From: Avidehalobacter sp964569265
Lineage (GTDB): Bacteria > Bacillota > Dehalobacteriia > UBA4068 > UBA4997
Direction of reading: 5' to 3'
Assembly (NCBI GenBank): GCA_964569265.1
Contig: CAZMTO010000009.1
Coordinates: 1-52,943 of the forward strand
DNA length: 52,943 nucleotides
Shown: positions 16,519-24,136 of the stretch, piece by piece
Layout of the letters: every line of letters begins with the position of its first letter
How positions within the stretch are numbered: position 1 is the stretch's first letter
Notes under the pieces: generated by a model
Told to the model about the DNA's origin: nothing
Seen by the model: the letters and a program-made list of their open reading frames with translations, nothing else
The model's database searches: none
Position numbers and translations under genes: made by a program

Positions 16519-17028
16519 ATGGAGCTTAATGCATATACTGAAAAACAGGCGGCGGAGCTTTTGGCACTGCTGGTTAAGCGCGGGCAAACCGTCACCTTTG
16601 CAGAATCCTGCACGGGCGGCGGGCTGGCGGCTGCCTTTACGGCTAACCCCGGTTCGTCGGCGGCGCTAAAGCAGGCTTATGTTACTTACTGCGACGATGC
16701 CAAAGCTAAGCTGCTGGGGGTAAACAGGCAAACCCTGCTTAAACATACGGCGGTATCAGCGGCGGTAGCGGCACAAATGGCCATTGGTGCGGCTGCGGCT
16801 GCCGGTGCCGACTTAGCTTTGTCGGTTACGGGGCTGGCCGGGCCGGGTGGTGATGGTGTGCGGCCTGCCGGGCTGGTGTACATTGGTGCGGCTTACGGCG
16901 GCTGTGTGCAGGTGCTGCGCTGCAACTTTGCAGGCGGGCGTGCCGCTGTGCGGGCGCAGGCGGCCTGTATGGCGTATAAATTGGGGCTGAATATGCTTAA
17001 AAAACACAATTGGCCTGACGAGAGGTGA
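16519..17028 (+). CDS. CinA C-terminal domain protein (nicotinamide-nucleotide amidase, PncC-like)
   Basis: A 169-residue stand-alone CinA C-terminal domain. The signature ESCTGGGLAAAFTANPGSS and the ALSVTGLAGPGGDG segment match the family that deamidates nicotinamide mononucleotide. Full-length CinA also has an N-terminal molybdopterin-binding-like domain, which is absent here. I chose ATG 16519; a TTG one codon earlier is possible and the ribosome site is weak. Only 3 nt separate it from the following lipoprotein gene, so the two are co-transcribed. Confidence 0.9.
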   Translation: MELNAYTEKQAAELLALLVKRGQTVTFAESCTGGGLAAAFTANPGSSAALKQAYVTYCDDAKAKLLGVNRQTLLKHTAVSAAVAAQMAIGAAAAAGADLALSVTGLAGPGGDGVRPAGLVYIGAAYGGCVQVLRCNFAGGRAAVRAQAACMAYKLGLNMLKKHNWPDER

Positions 17029-17031
17029 AAT

Positions 17032-17604
17032 ATGCGTAAATTAAAATGCACGGCAATGCTGGCGGCGCTGTTGCTGGCCGTAACAATTTTGGGCGGCTGT
17101 GGGTCTCAGCAGCTAAGGCTGACCGACATTGCGGAAGTCAGTACGGTAAGCCTGGATAACGGTGCCGATTTAACCCTGCCGGATTCTTGGGAAATGCTGT
17201 CGATGACGGAGGACAGTGCGGTTTTTGTTAACGGTGACAATTCACTTTCTTTAGGTATTGCGCGTGAGTTGGCCGGGTTTAGCTATTATTCGCCGGAAGG
17301 TTTGGCGGATTTAGGCGAAGAATTGCTGGGCAGCACCCTTGACGATATGCAGGTTTTAGAGCGTGAACAGCTTGGCCGCCCGCAAAATGCCGTGCTGATA
17401 ACGGCATCGGGCAAGCTTGCTGACGGTGATGCAGTGGCGCAGGCGGTGGTTATAAGTCCGCTTTCGGCAGTGCGTTACTTTATTGTGGTAACGGCGCAGA
17501 GTGATACTTTTGGCGAATACGAGCAGGTTTTGCGGGATATTTATGCCGGTTTTGCGCTTAATATGACCGAAGATGAAATATATGAGCTGCTGCCGGAGGA
17601 TTGA
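17032..17604 (+). CDS. Putative lipoprotein of unknown function
   Basis: A 190-residue protein with a lipoprotein signal peptide: a short basic start, a hydrophobic core, then lipobox LGGC with the lipidated Cys at about residue 23. The mature part contains LTLPDSWEML and an alternating hydrophobic pattern, weakly reminiscent of DcrB/PsbP-like lipoproteins, but I cannot assign a family. It is predicted to be membrane-tethered outside the cytoplasm. It follows the CinA-domain gene by 3 nt and is closed by a strong terminator, so it ends the rodZ-cinA unit. Confidence 0.75.
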   Translation: MRKLKCTAMLAALLLAVTILGGCGSQQLRLTDIAEVSTVSLDNGADLTLPDSWEMLSMTEDSAVFVNGDNSLSLGIARELAGFSYYSPEGLADLGEELLGSTLDDMQVLEREQLGRPQNAVLITASGKLADGDAVAQAVVISPLSAVRYFIVVTAQSDTFGEYEQVLRDIYAGFALNMTEDEIYELLPED

Positions 17605-17635
17605 CGGCAAGTCTGTAAAAAAATAAAAAGGCTGG

Positions 17636-17668
17636 CACACTTGCCCTGTGGGGTGAGTGTGTTTTTTT
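17636..17668 (+). terminator. Intrinsic terminator after the lipoprotein gene
   Basis: CACACTTGCC pairs with GGTGAGTGTG (10 pairs, two of them G-U), loop of about 6 nt, followed by seven Ts. Confidence 0.88.
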
Positions 17669-17717
17669 GCGCATTTTTGGGCACCAAACTGCATAGGCTG
17701 AGCCAAAAGGCGGTGGT

Positions 17718-18296
17718 GTGGTGCTTAATATTATCTGGGTTATAATGCTGGCAGCCGGTGTGCTGGCGGCGGCTGTCGGCGGTGACGTAAGCGTGGTAAC
17801 GCAAGGGGCAATAAACGGTGCGGCCAAGGGCATACAGCTTGGCATAGATCTTGCTGCCGGTATGGTGCTTTGGCTGGGGTTGCTGGCTCTGTTAGAAGCA
17901 AGCGGCCTGTTGCAGCAACTGGCCGGGCTGCTGGCGCCGCTGCTGCAAAGGCTGTTTAAGGGGCTACCCCCCGGTGACGAAGTCTTTGGCAACATTGTGC
18001 TTAATTTTTGCGCTAACCTGCTGGGGCTGGGTAATGCCGCCACGCCGTTTGGCCTAAAGGCTATGCAGCAGCTAAACCGGGCAAACCCGGCCCCCGGCAT
18101 TGCCACCGATGATATGATAACCCTGCTGGTGCTTAATACAACGGCACCCACACTGCTGCCAAGCACCGTAATTGCTTTGCGGGCAGCCATGGGTGCCGCC
18201 GAACCGGCAGAAGTTGCACCGGTGTGTTTTGCGGCGTCGGTGGTGGGGCTGGTGGTGGGGCTGGCAGCACATTGCCTGCTAAAGCGTTATTTTTAG
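17718..18296 (+). CDS. spmA: Spore maturation protein A
   Basis: A 192-residue multi-pass membrane protein of the nucleoside recognition (Gate) family. SpmA and SpmB are needed for proper spore core dehydration in Bacillus; the mechanism is not settled. Characteristic stretches are KGIQLGIDLAAGMVLWLGLLAL and LGLGNAATPFGLKAMQQL. The start is one of two adjacent GTGs (17718 or 17721) after AAAGGCGG. The spmB start lies 12 nt beyond the stop. Bacillus has the same spmA-spmB-rluB order. Confidence 0.93.
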   Translation: MVLNIIWVIMLAAGVLAAAVGGDVSVVTQGAINGAAKGIQLGIDLAAGMVLWLGLLALLEASGLLQQLAGLLAPLLQRLFKGLPPGDEVFGNIVLNFCANLLGLGNAATPFGLKAMQQLNRANPAPGIATDDMITLLVLNTTAPTLLPSTVIALRAAMGAAEPAEVAPVCFAASVVGLVVGLAAHCLLKRYF

Positions 18297-18308
18297 GGGG
18301 TGCATAGC

Positions 18309-18830
18309 TTGAGCAGCTTGTCGGCGTGGTTGGTGCCGCTTATGCTGGTGCTTATACCGTTTTATGCCCTGCTTAAAGGGGTAGATGTTTACAGTGTGTT
18401 TTGCCGCGGTGCTGCCGACGGTATTAAGCTGGTTTTAAAAATTTTGCCGTATATTTTGGCTATGCTGGTGGCGATAGAAGTTTTTTGCGCCAGCGGTGCA
18501 ATGGATATTTTGCTGGACTTTTTGGCCAAACCGGCGGCAAGGTTGGGTTTGCCGGCCGAAATTTTGCCGCTGGGGCTGCTGCGGTCAATATCCGGCAGTG
18601 GGGCTATGGCAATGGCAGCGCAGCTTATGGCCGAACACGGGGCAGATTCTTTTATCGGGCGGGTGGCGGCAGCTATGCAGGGCAGCACCGACACCACACT
18701 GTATGTGCTGGCGGTTTATTTTGGGGCTGCGGGCATAACACGGCAGCGCCACGCATTGCCGGTTGGTTTGCTGGCCGATGCCGCTGCGTTTGTGGCAGCT
18801 TTTTTGCTGTGCAGGCTGTTATTTGCCTAA
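18309..18830 (+). CDS. spmB: Spore maturation protein B
   Basis: A 173-residue membrane protein related to SpmA (Gate domain). Typical features are FCRGAADGIKLVLKILPYILAML and the SISGSGAMAMAAQLM loop. I prefer TTG 18309, because AGGGGG ends 8 nt before it; GTG 18300 would overlap that site and add three residues. It is paired with spmA and precedes rluB, which has its own promoter. Intact spmAB is further evidence of a sporulation background. Confidence 0.93.
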   Translation: MSSLSAWLVPLMLVLIPFYALLKGVDVYSVFCRGAADGIKLVLKILPYILAMLVAIEVFCASGAMDILLDFLAKPAARLGLPAEILPLGLLRSISGSGAMAMAAQLMAEHGADSFIGRVAAAMQGSTDTTLYVLAVYFGAAGITRQRHALPVGLLADAAAFVAAFLLCRLLFA

Positions 18831-18837
18831 ATGCTAC

Positions 18838-18866
18838 TTGCAAGTGCCGTCCCAGTTTGCTATAAT
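18838..18866 (+). promoter_or_regulatory. Sigma-A-type promoter for rluB
   Basis: TTGCAA (18838-18843), 17-nt spacer, TATAAT (18861-18866). It lies 84 nt ahead of rluB and just after the spmB stop. Confidence 0.65.
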
Positions 18867-18950
18867 TGCATATATAGAAGGTTATACGGAAAGAATTTTT
18901 AAGATTTTTAGCTGATTTTACAGATAAAATTTGAGGTAATTTGAGCGGTT

Positions 18951-19709
18951 ATGGCAAAAGAACAAACCCCGGTGCGGGCCGAAAGATTGCAGAAAATTCT
19001 GGCAATGCACAATGTAGCTTCGCGGCGGGCGGCAGAGCAGTTGATAATTGACGGCAGGGTGAGTGTTAACGGCTGTGTGGCCGGCCTTGGCGATAAGGCA
19101 GACCCGGCGGTTGATGTTATTGCGGTGGACGGTAAACCGATAGGAGAAAGGGCGCAGCTAAGGTATTTGCTGTTGTACAAGCCTGCCGGTTATATAACCA
19201 GCGTAGGAGATCCACGCGGGCGGCGCACGGTTATGGATTTGGTGGCGGCTAAATTGCCTGCCGGCGAGCGTATTTACCCGGTGGGGCGGCTGGATTATGC
19301 TACCGGCGGCCTTTTGCTGTTGACCAATGACGGTGAGCTTGCTAACGGCTTGCTGCACCCGGCAGGAGAAGTTAATAAAACCTACCGCTGTGCCGTAAAA
19401 GGCGATGTTACACCGGCCAAAATTAAGGCGCTTTGCAGCGGTGTGGTGCTGGCAGACGGCCCAACTGCACCGGCTAAGGCGCGCCAAATTAAACGTGGCA
19501 GGGACAGTGTTATTGAAATTACTATACACGAAGGGCGTAATCGGCAGGTTAGGCGGATGATGCAGGCCGTGGGGTTAGAGGTTGTGTGGCTTAAACGCAC
19601 CCAATTTGCGGGGCTTACCCTTGATGGGCTAAAACCCGGTGAAGCGCGTGAGCTTACCCCGGCGGAAATAAAAAATCTGCAAAAATTGGCCGATGGCGCT
19701 GAAAGGTAG
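18951..19709 (+). CDS. rluB: Large-subunit rRNA pseudouridine synthase (RluB family)
   Basis: A 252-residue RsuA/RluB-type pseudouridine synthase. An N-terminal S4 RNA-binding domain (RLQKILAMHNVASRRAAEQLI) is followed by the catalytic domain with aspartate D115 in GRLDYATGGLLLLTNDG, and by GRNRQVRRMMQAVG. It probably isomerises a uridine in 23S rRNA domain V. The spmAB-rluB order is conserved in Bacillus. Confidence 0.93.
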   Translation: MAKEQTPVRAERLQKILAMHNVASRRAAEQLIIDGRVSVNGCVAGLGDKADPAVDVIAVDGKPIGERAQLRYLLLYKPAGYITSVGDPRGRRTVMDLVAAKLPAGERIYPVGRLDYATGGLLLLTNDGELANGLLHPAGEVNKTYRCAVKGDVTPAKIKALCSGVVLADGPTAPAKARQIKRGRDSVIEITIHEGRNRQVRRMMQAVGLEVVWLKRTQFAGLTLDGLKPGEARELTPAEIKNLQKLADGAER

Positions 19710-19747
19710 ATATTATAAGCAATATTATAACAGGGAGGTATTTTACG

Positions 19748-20317
19748 ATGGCAGAGATGACTGAGGCAAAAACCGAAACAAAAAGAAACAGACTGAAACA
19801 GGGTCAGGTACAGGTGTATACCGGCAACGGCAAGGGTAAAACCACTGCATCGTTTGGGCTGGCATTAAGAGCAGCCGGCTGCAATATGCACGTAGTTATT
19901 ATTCAGTTTATGAAGGTAGAAGGCGTTTACGCCGAAGATGAGGGTATTCGTCGCCTAGGGCCCACAGTAGAGCATTATACCTACGGTAACCCCGGCTGGG
20001 TAAAAAAAGGCGAAGGTACCGAAGCTGATTACGCCAAGGCCAAAGCCGGTATGGATAAAGCCCGTGAAGCCCTGGCCAACCCCGATGTTGACCTGGTGAT
20101 TTTGGACGAAATAAACAACGCGCTGTGGTTTGAGCTGGTTACCGAAGAAGAAGTTTTGGAGCTGATAAATAACCGCCTGCCCAATATTGAGCTGGTGCTT
20201 ACCGGGCGTAATGCACCCGAGGCGATAATTGAAGCTGCCGATTTGGTAACCGAAATGCGCGAAATAAAGCACTATTACACCAAGGGTGTGCCGGTGCGCC
20301 GCGGTATCGAGTTTTAA
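19748..20317 (+). CDS. cobO: Corrinoid adenosyltransferase (CobO/BtuR type)
   Basis: A 189-residue P-loop enzyme that adenosylates cob(I)alamin to form coenzyme B12. The Walker A motif GNGKGKTT spans residues 26-33, and VDLVILDEINNALWF is the Walker B region. Adenosylcobalamin is the cofactor of methylmalonyl-CoA mutase, the step before the epimerase and decarboxylase encoded at 47550-51581, so it supports the same succinate pathway although it lies far away. AGGGAGGT precedes the ATG, and a terminator follows. Confidence 0.93.
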   Translation: MAEMTEAKTETKRNRLKQGQVQVYTGNGKGKTTASFGLALRAAGCNMHVVIIQFMKVEGVYAEDEGIRRLGPTVEHYTYGNPGWVKKGEGTEADYAKAKAGMDKAREALANPDVDLVILDEINNALWFELVTEEEVLELINNRLPNIELVLTGRNAPEAIIEAADLVTEMREIKHYYTKGVPVRRGIEF

Positions 20318-20333
20318 GCAGAAATTTTTTGCA

Positions 20334-20367
20334 GATCCTCTCCGCTTGTTCGGAGGGGATTTGTTTT
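20334..20367 (+). terminator. Intrinsic terminator after cobO
   Basis: ATCCTCTCCG pairs with CGGAGGGGAT (one G-U pair), loop CTTGTT, followed by TTGTTTT. Confidence 0.8.
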
Positions 20368-20389
20368 GTACGTATTTTTAGGAGGAGCT

Positions 20390-21658
20390 ATGGCAGAGGT
20401 TTTGGTTATCGGCGGCGGTGCGGCCGGTATGTTGGCGGCAATTTGGGCGGCAAGGGCCGGCGCTGATGTTGTGCTGTGGGAAAAAATGGACAGACTGGGC
20501 AAAAAGCTGGCTATCACCGGCAAGGGGCGCTGCAATATAACCAATGCTGCCCCGGTAGATGAGCTGGTGCGTAACCTGCCGGGCAACGGGCGTTTTATGC
20601 ACAGTGCCTTTGCGGCCTTTGACAACAATGCGGTAATGGCCTTTTTTGAGGAACTTGGTGTGCCTTTAAAGGTAGAACGCGGGCAAAGGGTGTTTCCGCA
20701 ATCGGACAGGGCCGCTGATGTTATAGAAGCCCTTAGCCGCGAGCTGGGGCGCCAACGGGTGCGGGTGTGCTGCAATATGTCGGCGCGGCGTTTGCTGCTG
20801 GCTGACGGTTGTGTGGTTGGGGCCGAAAGTGTGCGCGGCGAGCGAGAGCGTGCTAAAGCGGTTATTTTGGCTACCGGCGGTGCAACGTATCAGGCAACGG
20901 GCAGCACCGGCGACGGTTACCGTTTGGCAGAGCAGGCCGGGCATACGGTTATACCGCCGCTGCCGGCTTTGGTGCCTTTGGTGGCGGCAGATGAATGGGT
21001 GGCAGATTGTGCGGGGCTAAGCTTGCGTAACGTAGAGCTGAAAATTTACAAGCCGGGTGAAATCTGCAAAAAAAACCTGCTGCAAAGCCTGTTTGGTGAG
21101 CTGCTGTTTACGCACTTTGGCCTTTCCGGCCCTATTGCTTTAACGGCCAGCCGCAAGGCTGCACAGTATTTTTATGCTAACCCGGCTGAGCAACTGACTG
21201 CTTTGATAAATTTAAAACCGGCACTTACGGCCGAACAGTTGGCGGCACGGCTGGAACGTGACTTTGCTGCTGCGCCCAAGCGGCATTTGCATAACGCTAT
21301 GGAAGAACTGTTGCCCAAATCTCTGATAATGCCGTTTATAAATATTTGTGCCCTGCCGCCGGATATTGCGGTAAACCGGCTGGCACACCGCGACCGCGCG
21401 CAGATAGTGCAGCTTTTGCAGGCGCTGCCGGTAAAACTTTCGGCTACACGCCCGCTTAACGAAGGTATTGTGACCCAAGGCGGCGTTGCCGTAAAAGAGG
21501 TGCTGCCCAAAACCTTTGCATCCCGGCGGTGTGATGGGCTTTATATTGTTGGCGAACTGCTGGATGTAGACGGCTTTACCGGCGGCTACAATTTGCAGGC
21601 AGCCTTTAGCAGCGGTTATGCGGCCGGGTTGGCGGCAGCACAGCAGGTACGTGCGTAA
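20390..21658 (+). CDS. HI0933/YhiN family FAD-dependent oxidoreductase
   Basis: A 422-residue flavoprotein of the HI0933-like (BaiN/YhiN) family; the natural substrate is generally unknown. The N-terminal dinucleotide motif is VLVIGGGAAGMLAA, followed by KLAITGKGRCNITN and the C-terminal GLYIVGELLDVDGFTGGYNLQAAFSSG that completes the FAD site. I chose ATG 20390 after AGGAGG; the frame extends upstream only through a TTG in the cobO terminator. No partner gene suggests a pathway. Confidence 0.9.
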   Translation: MAEVLVIGGGAAGMLAAIWAARAGADVVLWEKMDRLGKKLAITGKGRCNITNAAPVDELVRNLPGNGRFMHSAFAAFDNNAVMAFFEELGVPLKVERGQRVFPQSDRAADVIEALSRELGRQRVRVCCNMSARRLLLADGCVVGAESVRGERERAKAVILATGGATYQATGSTGDGYRLAEQAGHTVIPPLPALVPLVAADEWVADCAGLSLRNVELKIYKPGEICKKNLLQSLFGELLFTHFGLSGPIALTASRKAAQYFYANPAEQLTALINLKPALTAEQLAARLERDFAAAPKRHLHNAMEELLPKSLIMPFINICALPPDIAVNRLAHRDRAQIVQLLQALPVKLSATRPLNEGIVTQGGVAVKEVLPKTFASRRCDGLYIVGELLDVDGFTGGYNLQAAFSSGYAAGLAAAQQVRA

Positions 21659-21722
21659 ATAACGGTTAAAACACGTAAAAACAGGCATAATATAACCAAA
21701 CCTTAGCTAAAGGGGTGGCTTT

Positions 21723-22175
21723 ATGCCTGCAAAAAAAGTCCGCTTTATAAAATATTTGCCGGGGCCGGTGCTGGCGGTGTGGTTGGTGCTGCTGCTGATT
21801 GTGCAGGCCGGGCTTTACAGCGGCCGTTTGCAGCCGGTTAACAGTTGGTATGGTGCTGTACAGCCAACAGCAGCGGTTGCGGTGGTGGCTGATGATGCGC
21901 CATACGGTATTGTTACCTGGGAGCTGGTGGGCAGCAGCCGCCTGGAAGCGGCAGTGCTTTGCCGTAACGGTCAGGCGGTGCAAAGCTTTGGCAAGCCGCA
22001 GGTTACGGTGCGCGTTTATGCCGGTGATGTGCTGAGTATAGATGCAACAGCCTACCTTAAACCCGTGCGCATATGCCTTAAAAAGGTGTCCAGCGGCATT
22101 GACAAAGCGCGACTGCTTACCGATGTAGAGGTTTGCGGTGAGCGTATGGTGTTGGGCAATATCCGGTGGGAATAA
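21723..22175 (+). CDS. Small membrane-anchored protein of unknown function
   Basis: A 150-residue protein with a basic start (PAKKVRFIKYL), one transmembrane helix (about residues 12-32), then about 115 residues outside or inside the membrane that I do not recognise. The soluble part looks beta-rich (VTVRVYAGDVLSIDATAYL) and has three cysteines. The ribosome site is AAAGGGGTGG. It lies between the flavoprotein gene and a terminator. The upstream gap carries GCATAATATA, similar to the motif before dpaA but without a matching -35, so this may be chance. Confidence 0.7.
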   Translation: MPAKKVRFIKYLPGPVLAVWLVLLLIVQAGLYSGRLQPVNSWYGAVQPTAAVAVVADDAPYGIVTWELVGSSRLEAAVLCRNGQAVQSFGKPQVTVRVYAGDVLSIDATAYLKPVRICLKKVSSGIDKARLLTDVEVCGERMVLGNIRWE

Positions 22176-22196
22176 TTAAAATAATGTGCTTAAAAT

Positions 22197-22228
22197 AAAA
22201 GCAGCCGCACCAAAACGCTGCTTTTTTT
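22197..22228 (+). terminator. Intrinsic terminator
   Basis: AAAAGCAGC pairs with GCTGCTTTT around an 11-nt loop, ending in seven Ts. Confidence 0.85.
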
Positions 22229-22258
22229 GTGTTAAAAAATAATCTGCGCAGAAAATTG

Positions 22259-22287
22259 TTGTCAAATGGCATAAATAAAAGTATAAT
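22259..22287 (+). promoter_or_regulatory. Promoter for the hutP-cmk-plsC-ispH cluster
   Basis: TTGTCA (22259-22264), 17-nt spacer, TATAAT (22282-22287), 41 nt ahead of the HutP-family start and just after a terminator. Confidence 0.75.
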
Positions 22288-22328
22288 AAATATAATATGC
22301 TTTTTGTATTTTGGTAGGAGGCTGTGTA

Positions 22329-22775
22329 ATGCTGGGTGATCAACACGACTATAACAAAGAAACTTTAGACCTGAACAGTAAAAGTGTGGCCCGTGCGGCG
22401 CTTTATATGGCGCTTTCTGACGGGCGCGAGGAAGAACAGCAGTTAAAAGAACGTTTTATGGCCGAAGGCCTTAGTGTGGCGGCGGTAAACTATGGCGGTC
22501 AGGCTATGGCGTCGGTAACTAAGGTGGTAGAGCGTGCAGTGGTGGCTGCCAAGCGCGAGGGCGTTATTGTAGATGTACATAACGAAGAAGGTGCTGTGGC
22601 CGGTGCCGCGCACGAAGCGCTTAACCAGATATTGGCCAAGGCTATGGGGCTTAATATTGGCGGCAAAATAGGCATTGCCCGCCACGGAGATCACGTTACG
22701 GTGGCTATGGTTATGGAAATTGGCCTGCTGCACCTTAACGAGGTGGCAGTTGGTATGGCGCATCGCGCTGTATAA
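22329..22775 (+). CDS. HutP family RNA-binding regulator
   Basis: A 148-residue protein that matches the HutP family over its length: an N-terminal SKSVARAALYMALSDGREEEQQ helix region, a central AMASVTKVVERAVVAAKREGVI and a C-terminal NEVAVGMAHRAV. Bacillus HutP is a histidine- and magnesium-dependent antiterminator of the hut operon. No hut gene is nearby. By my alignment, the two histidines that bind the metal/ligand in B. subtilis (H73 and H77) are replaced here by Gly, while the late His is kept, so its ligand or role may differ. ATG 22329 follows TAGGAGG. It starts an apparent operon with cmk. Confidence 0.82.
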   Translation: MLGDQHDYNKETLDLNSKSVARAALYMALSDGREEEQQLKERFMAEGLSVAAVNYGGQAMASVTKVVERAVVAAKREGVIVDVHNEEGAVAGAAHEALNQILAKAMGLNIGGKIGIARHGDHVTVAMVMEIGLLHLNEVAVGMAHRAV

Positions 22776-22789
22776 ATTGGAGGTTTTTG

Positions 22790-23449
22790 ATGAAAAAGGT
22801 TATTGCAATTGACGGCCCGGCGGGTGCCGGTAAAAGCACTATTGCCAAGGCTATAGCCCAAAAGCTGGTCTATACTTATATTGATACCGGTGCTATGTAC
22901 AGGGCAGTGGCGCTGGCGGCGTTGCGTGCCGGTGTGGCTGTTGATGATGCTGCCGGGCTGGAGGCTATTGCGGCCGCGGCAGATATTGATATGCAGATGC
23001 AGGGCGGAGCTAACCGTATATTTTTAAACGGCGAAGATGTTACCGATGCTGTACGTAGGCCGGAGGTTGGTGCGGCGGCTTCACCGGTGTCGGCGGTGGG
23101 CGGCGTTAGAGAACATTTGGTGGCTGCCCAGAGAAAGCTGGCCGGGCGCGGCGGTGTGGTTATGGATGGCCGTGACATTGGTACAGTGGTGCTGCCGGCA
23201 GCCGATTGTAAAATATTTTTAACGGCAGATTTAGACGAGCGTGTGGAACGCCGTTATGCCGAGCTGGTTGCCAAGGGGTTATCTACCACCCGTGAAGAAG
23301 TGCGCGAGGATATTTCTACCCGAGACTGGCGTGATACTCACCGCGAAAATTCGCCGCTAAAGCAGGCCGATGATGCTGTGCTGCTGGATTCTACCGGGAT
23401 GACGATAGATGAGGTGCTGGCTAAGGTAAGCGAACTGGCCGAAGCCTGA
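22790..23449 (+). CDS. cmk: Cytidylate kinase
   Basis: A 219-residue NMP kinase that phosphorylates CMP and dCMP. The P-loop is GPAGAGKST near the N-terminus, YIDTGAMYRAVAL follows, and VVMDGRDIGTVVLP is the conserved core. ATG 22790 follows TTGGAGG; a TTG one codon earlier is less likely. It lies 14 nt after the HutP gene. The cmk-plsC-ispH-S1 run is a common Firmicutes arrangement. Confidence 0.96.
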   Translation: MKKVIAIDGPAGAGKSTIAKAIAQKLVYTYIDTGAMYRAVALAALRAGVAVDDAAGLEAIAAAADIDMQMQGGANRIFLNGEDVTDAVRRPEVGAAASPVSAVGGVREHLVAAQRKLAGRGGVVMDGRDIGTVVLPAADCKIFLTADLDERVERRYAELVAKGLSTTREEVREDISTRDWRDTHRENSPLKQADDAVLLDSTGMTIDEVLAKVSELAEA

Positions 23450-23464
23450 AAAGGGGTGCTTTAG

Positions 23465-24070
23465 TTGAGATTATACCGCTTTTTTATCTATACACTGGGG
23501 TTTATATCGCGCCTGCTGGGGGTAAAAATTACCGGCAAAGCCAATATGCCCGCAGATGGTGCCGTGGTGCTTATTGCCAACCACCGCCATTGGAGCGATA
23601 TTGTGCTGATGGCGCTTAGTGCCTGGCCCAGACAGGTGCATTTTATGGCTAAAAGTGAATATGGCAACAACAAGCTGCTAAATTGGCTGATATATCATTT
23701 GGGCAGCTTTACCGTAGACCGCGGCGAGGCTGATATAAAGGCAATAAAAACGGCGCTTAAATATCTTAAAAAGGGAGAAGTTGTGGGGATATTCCCGGAG
23801 GGTACACGCAACCACAACGATGACCTGCTGCCGTTTAAAGAGGGGGCTTTTATGCTGGCACATCGCGGCAAGGCTGTGGTGGTGCCGCTGGGGCTTAATA
23901 ACGCCGAAAGATATTTAAAGGCCGGCAAGCCGCGCCCTTGTGCAGATATGGGGCCGGCGTTTGATTTAAACGAATTTGTTTCCGATGCTAACAAGCTGGA
24001 TGATAAGGCGGCGGCTGTGTATGCGCGACAGAAAGTGCAAAAAATATTAAACGGCGGGCAGGAATTATAA
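23465..24070 (+). CDS. plsC: 1-acyl-sn-glycerol-3-phosphate acyltransferase
   Basis: A 201-residue LPLAT-family acyltransferase that makes phosphatidic acid. The catalytic H-x4-D motif is NHRHWSD, and the substrate-binding FPEGTRN motif follows at the usual distance. One N-terminal hydrophobic segment is visible. The start is TTG 23465 after AAAGGGGTG. It works in the same pathway as PlsY and GpsA, encoded downstream. Confidence 0.94.
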   Translation: MRLYRFFIYTLGFISRLLGVKITGKANMPADGAVVLIANHRHWSDIVLMALSAWPRQVHFMAKSEYGNNKLLNWLIYHLGSFTVDRGEADIKAIKTALKYLKKGEVVGIFPEGTRNHNDDLLPFKEGAFMLAHRGKAVVVPLGLNNAERYLKAGKPRPCADMGPAFDLNEFVSDANKLDDKAAAVYARQKVQKILNGGQEL

Positions 24071-24136
24071 CTTGGGTGTAGAATATGAAATAATTGGCAT
24101 AGTTTTATGTCGGTTTGTGATCAAGGTGGGCAGCTT

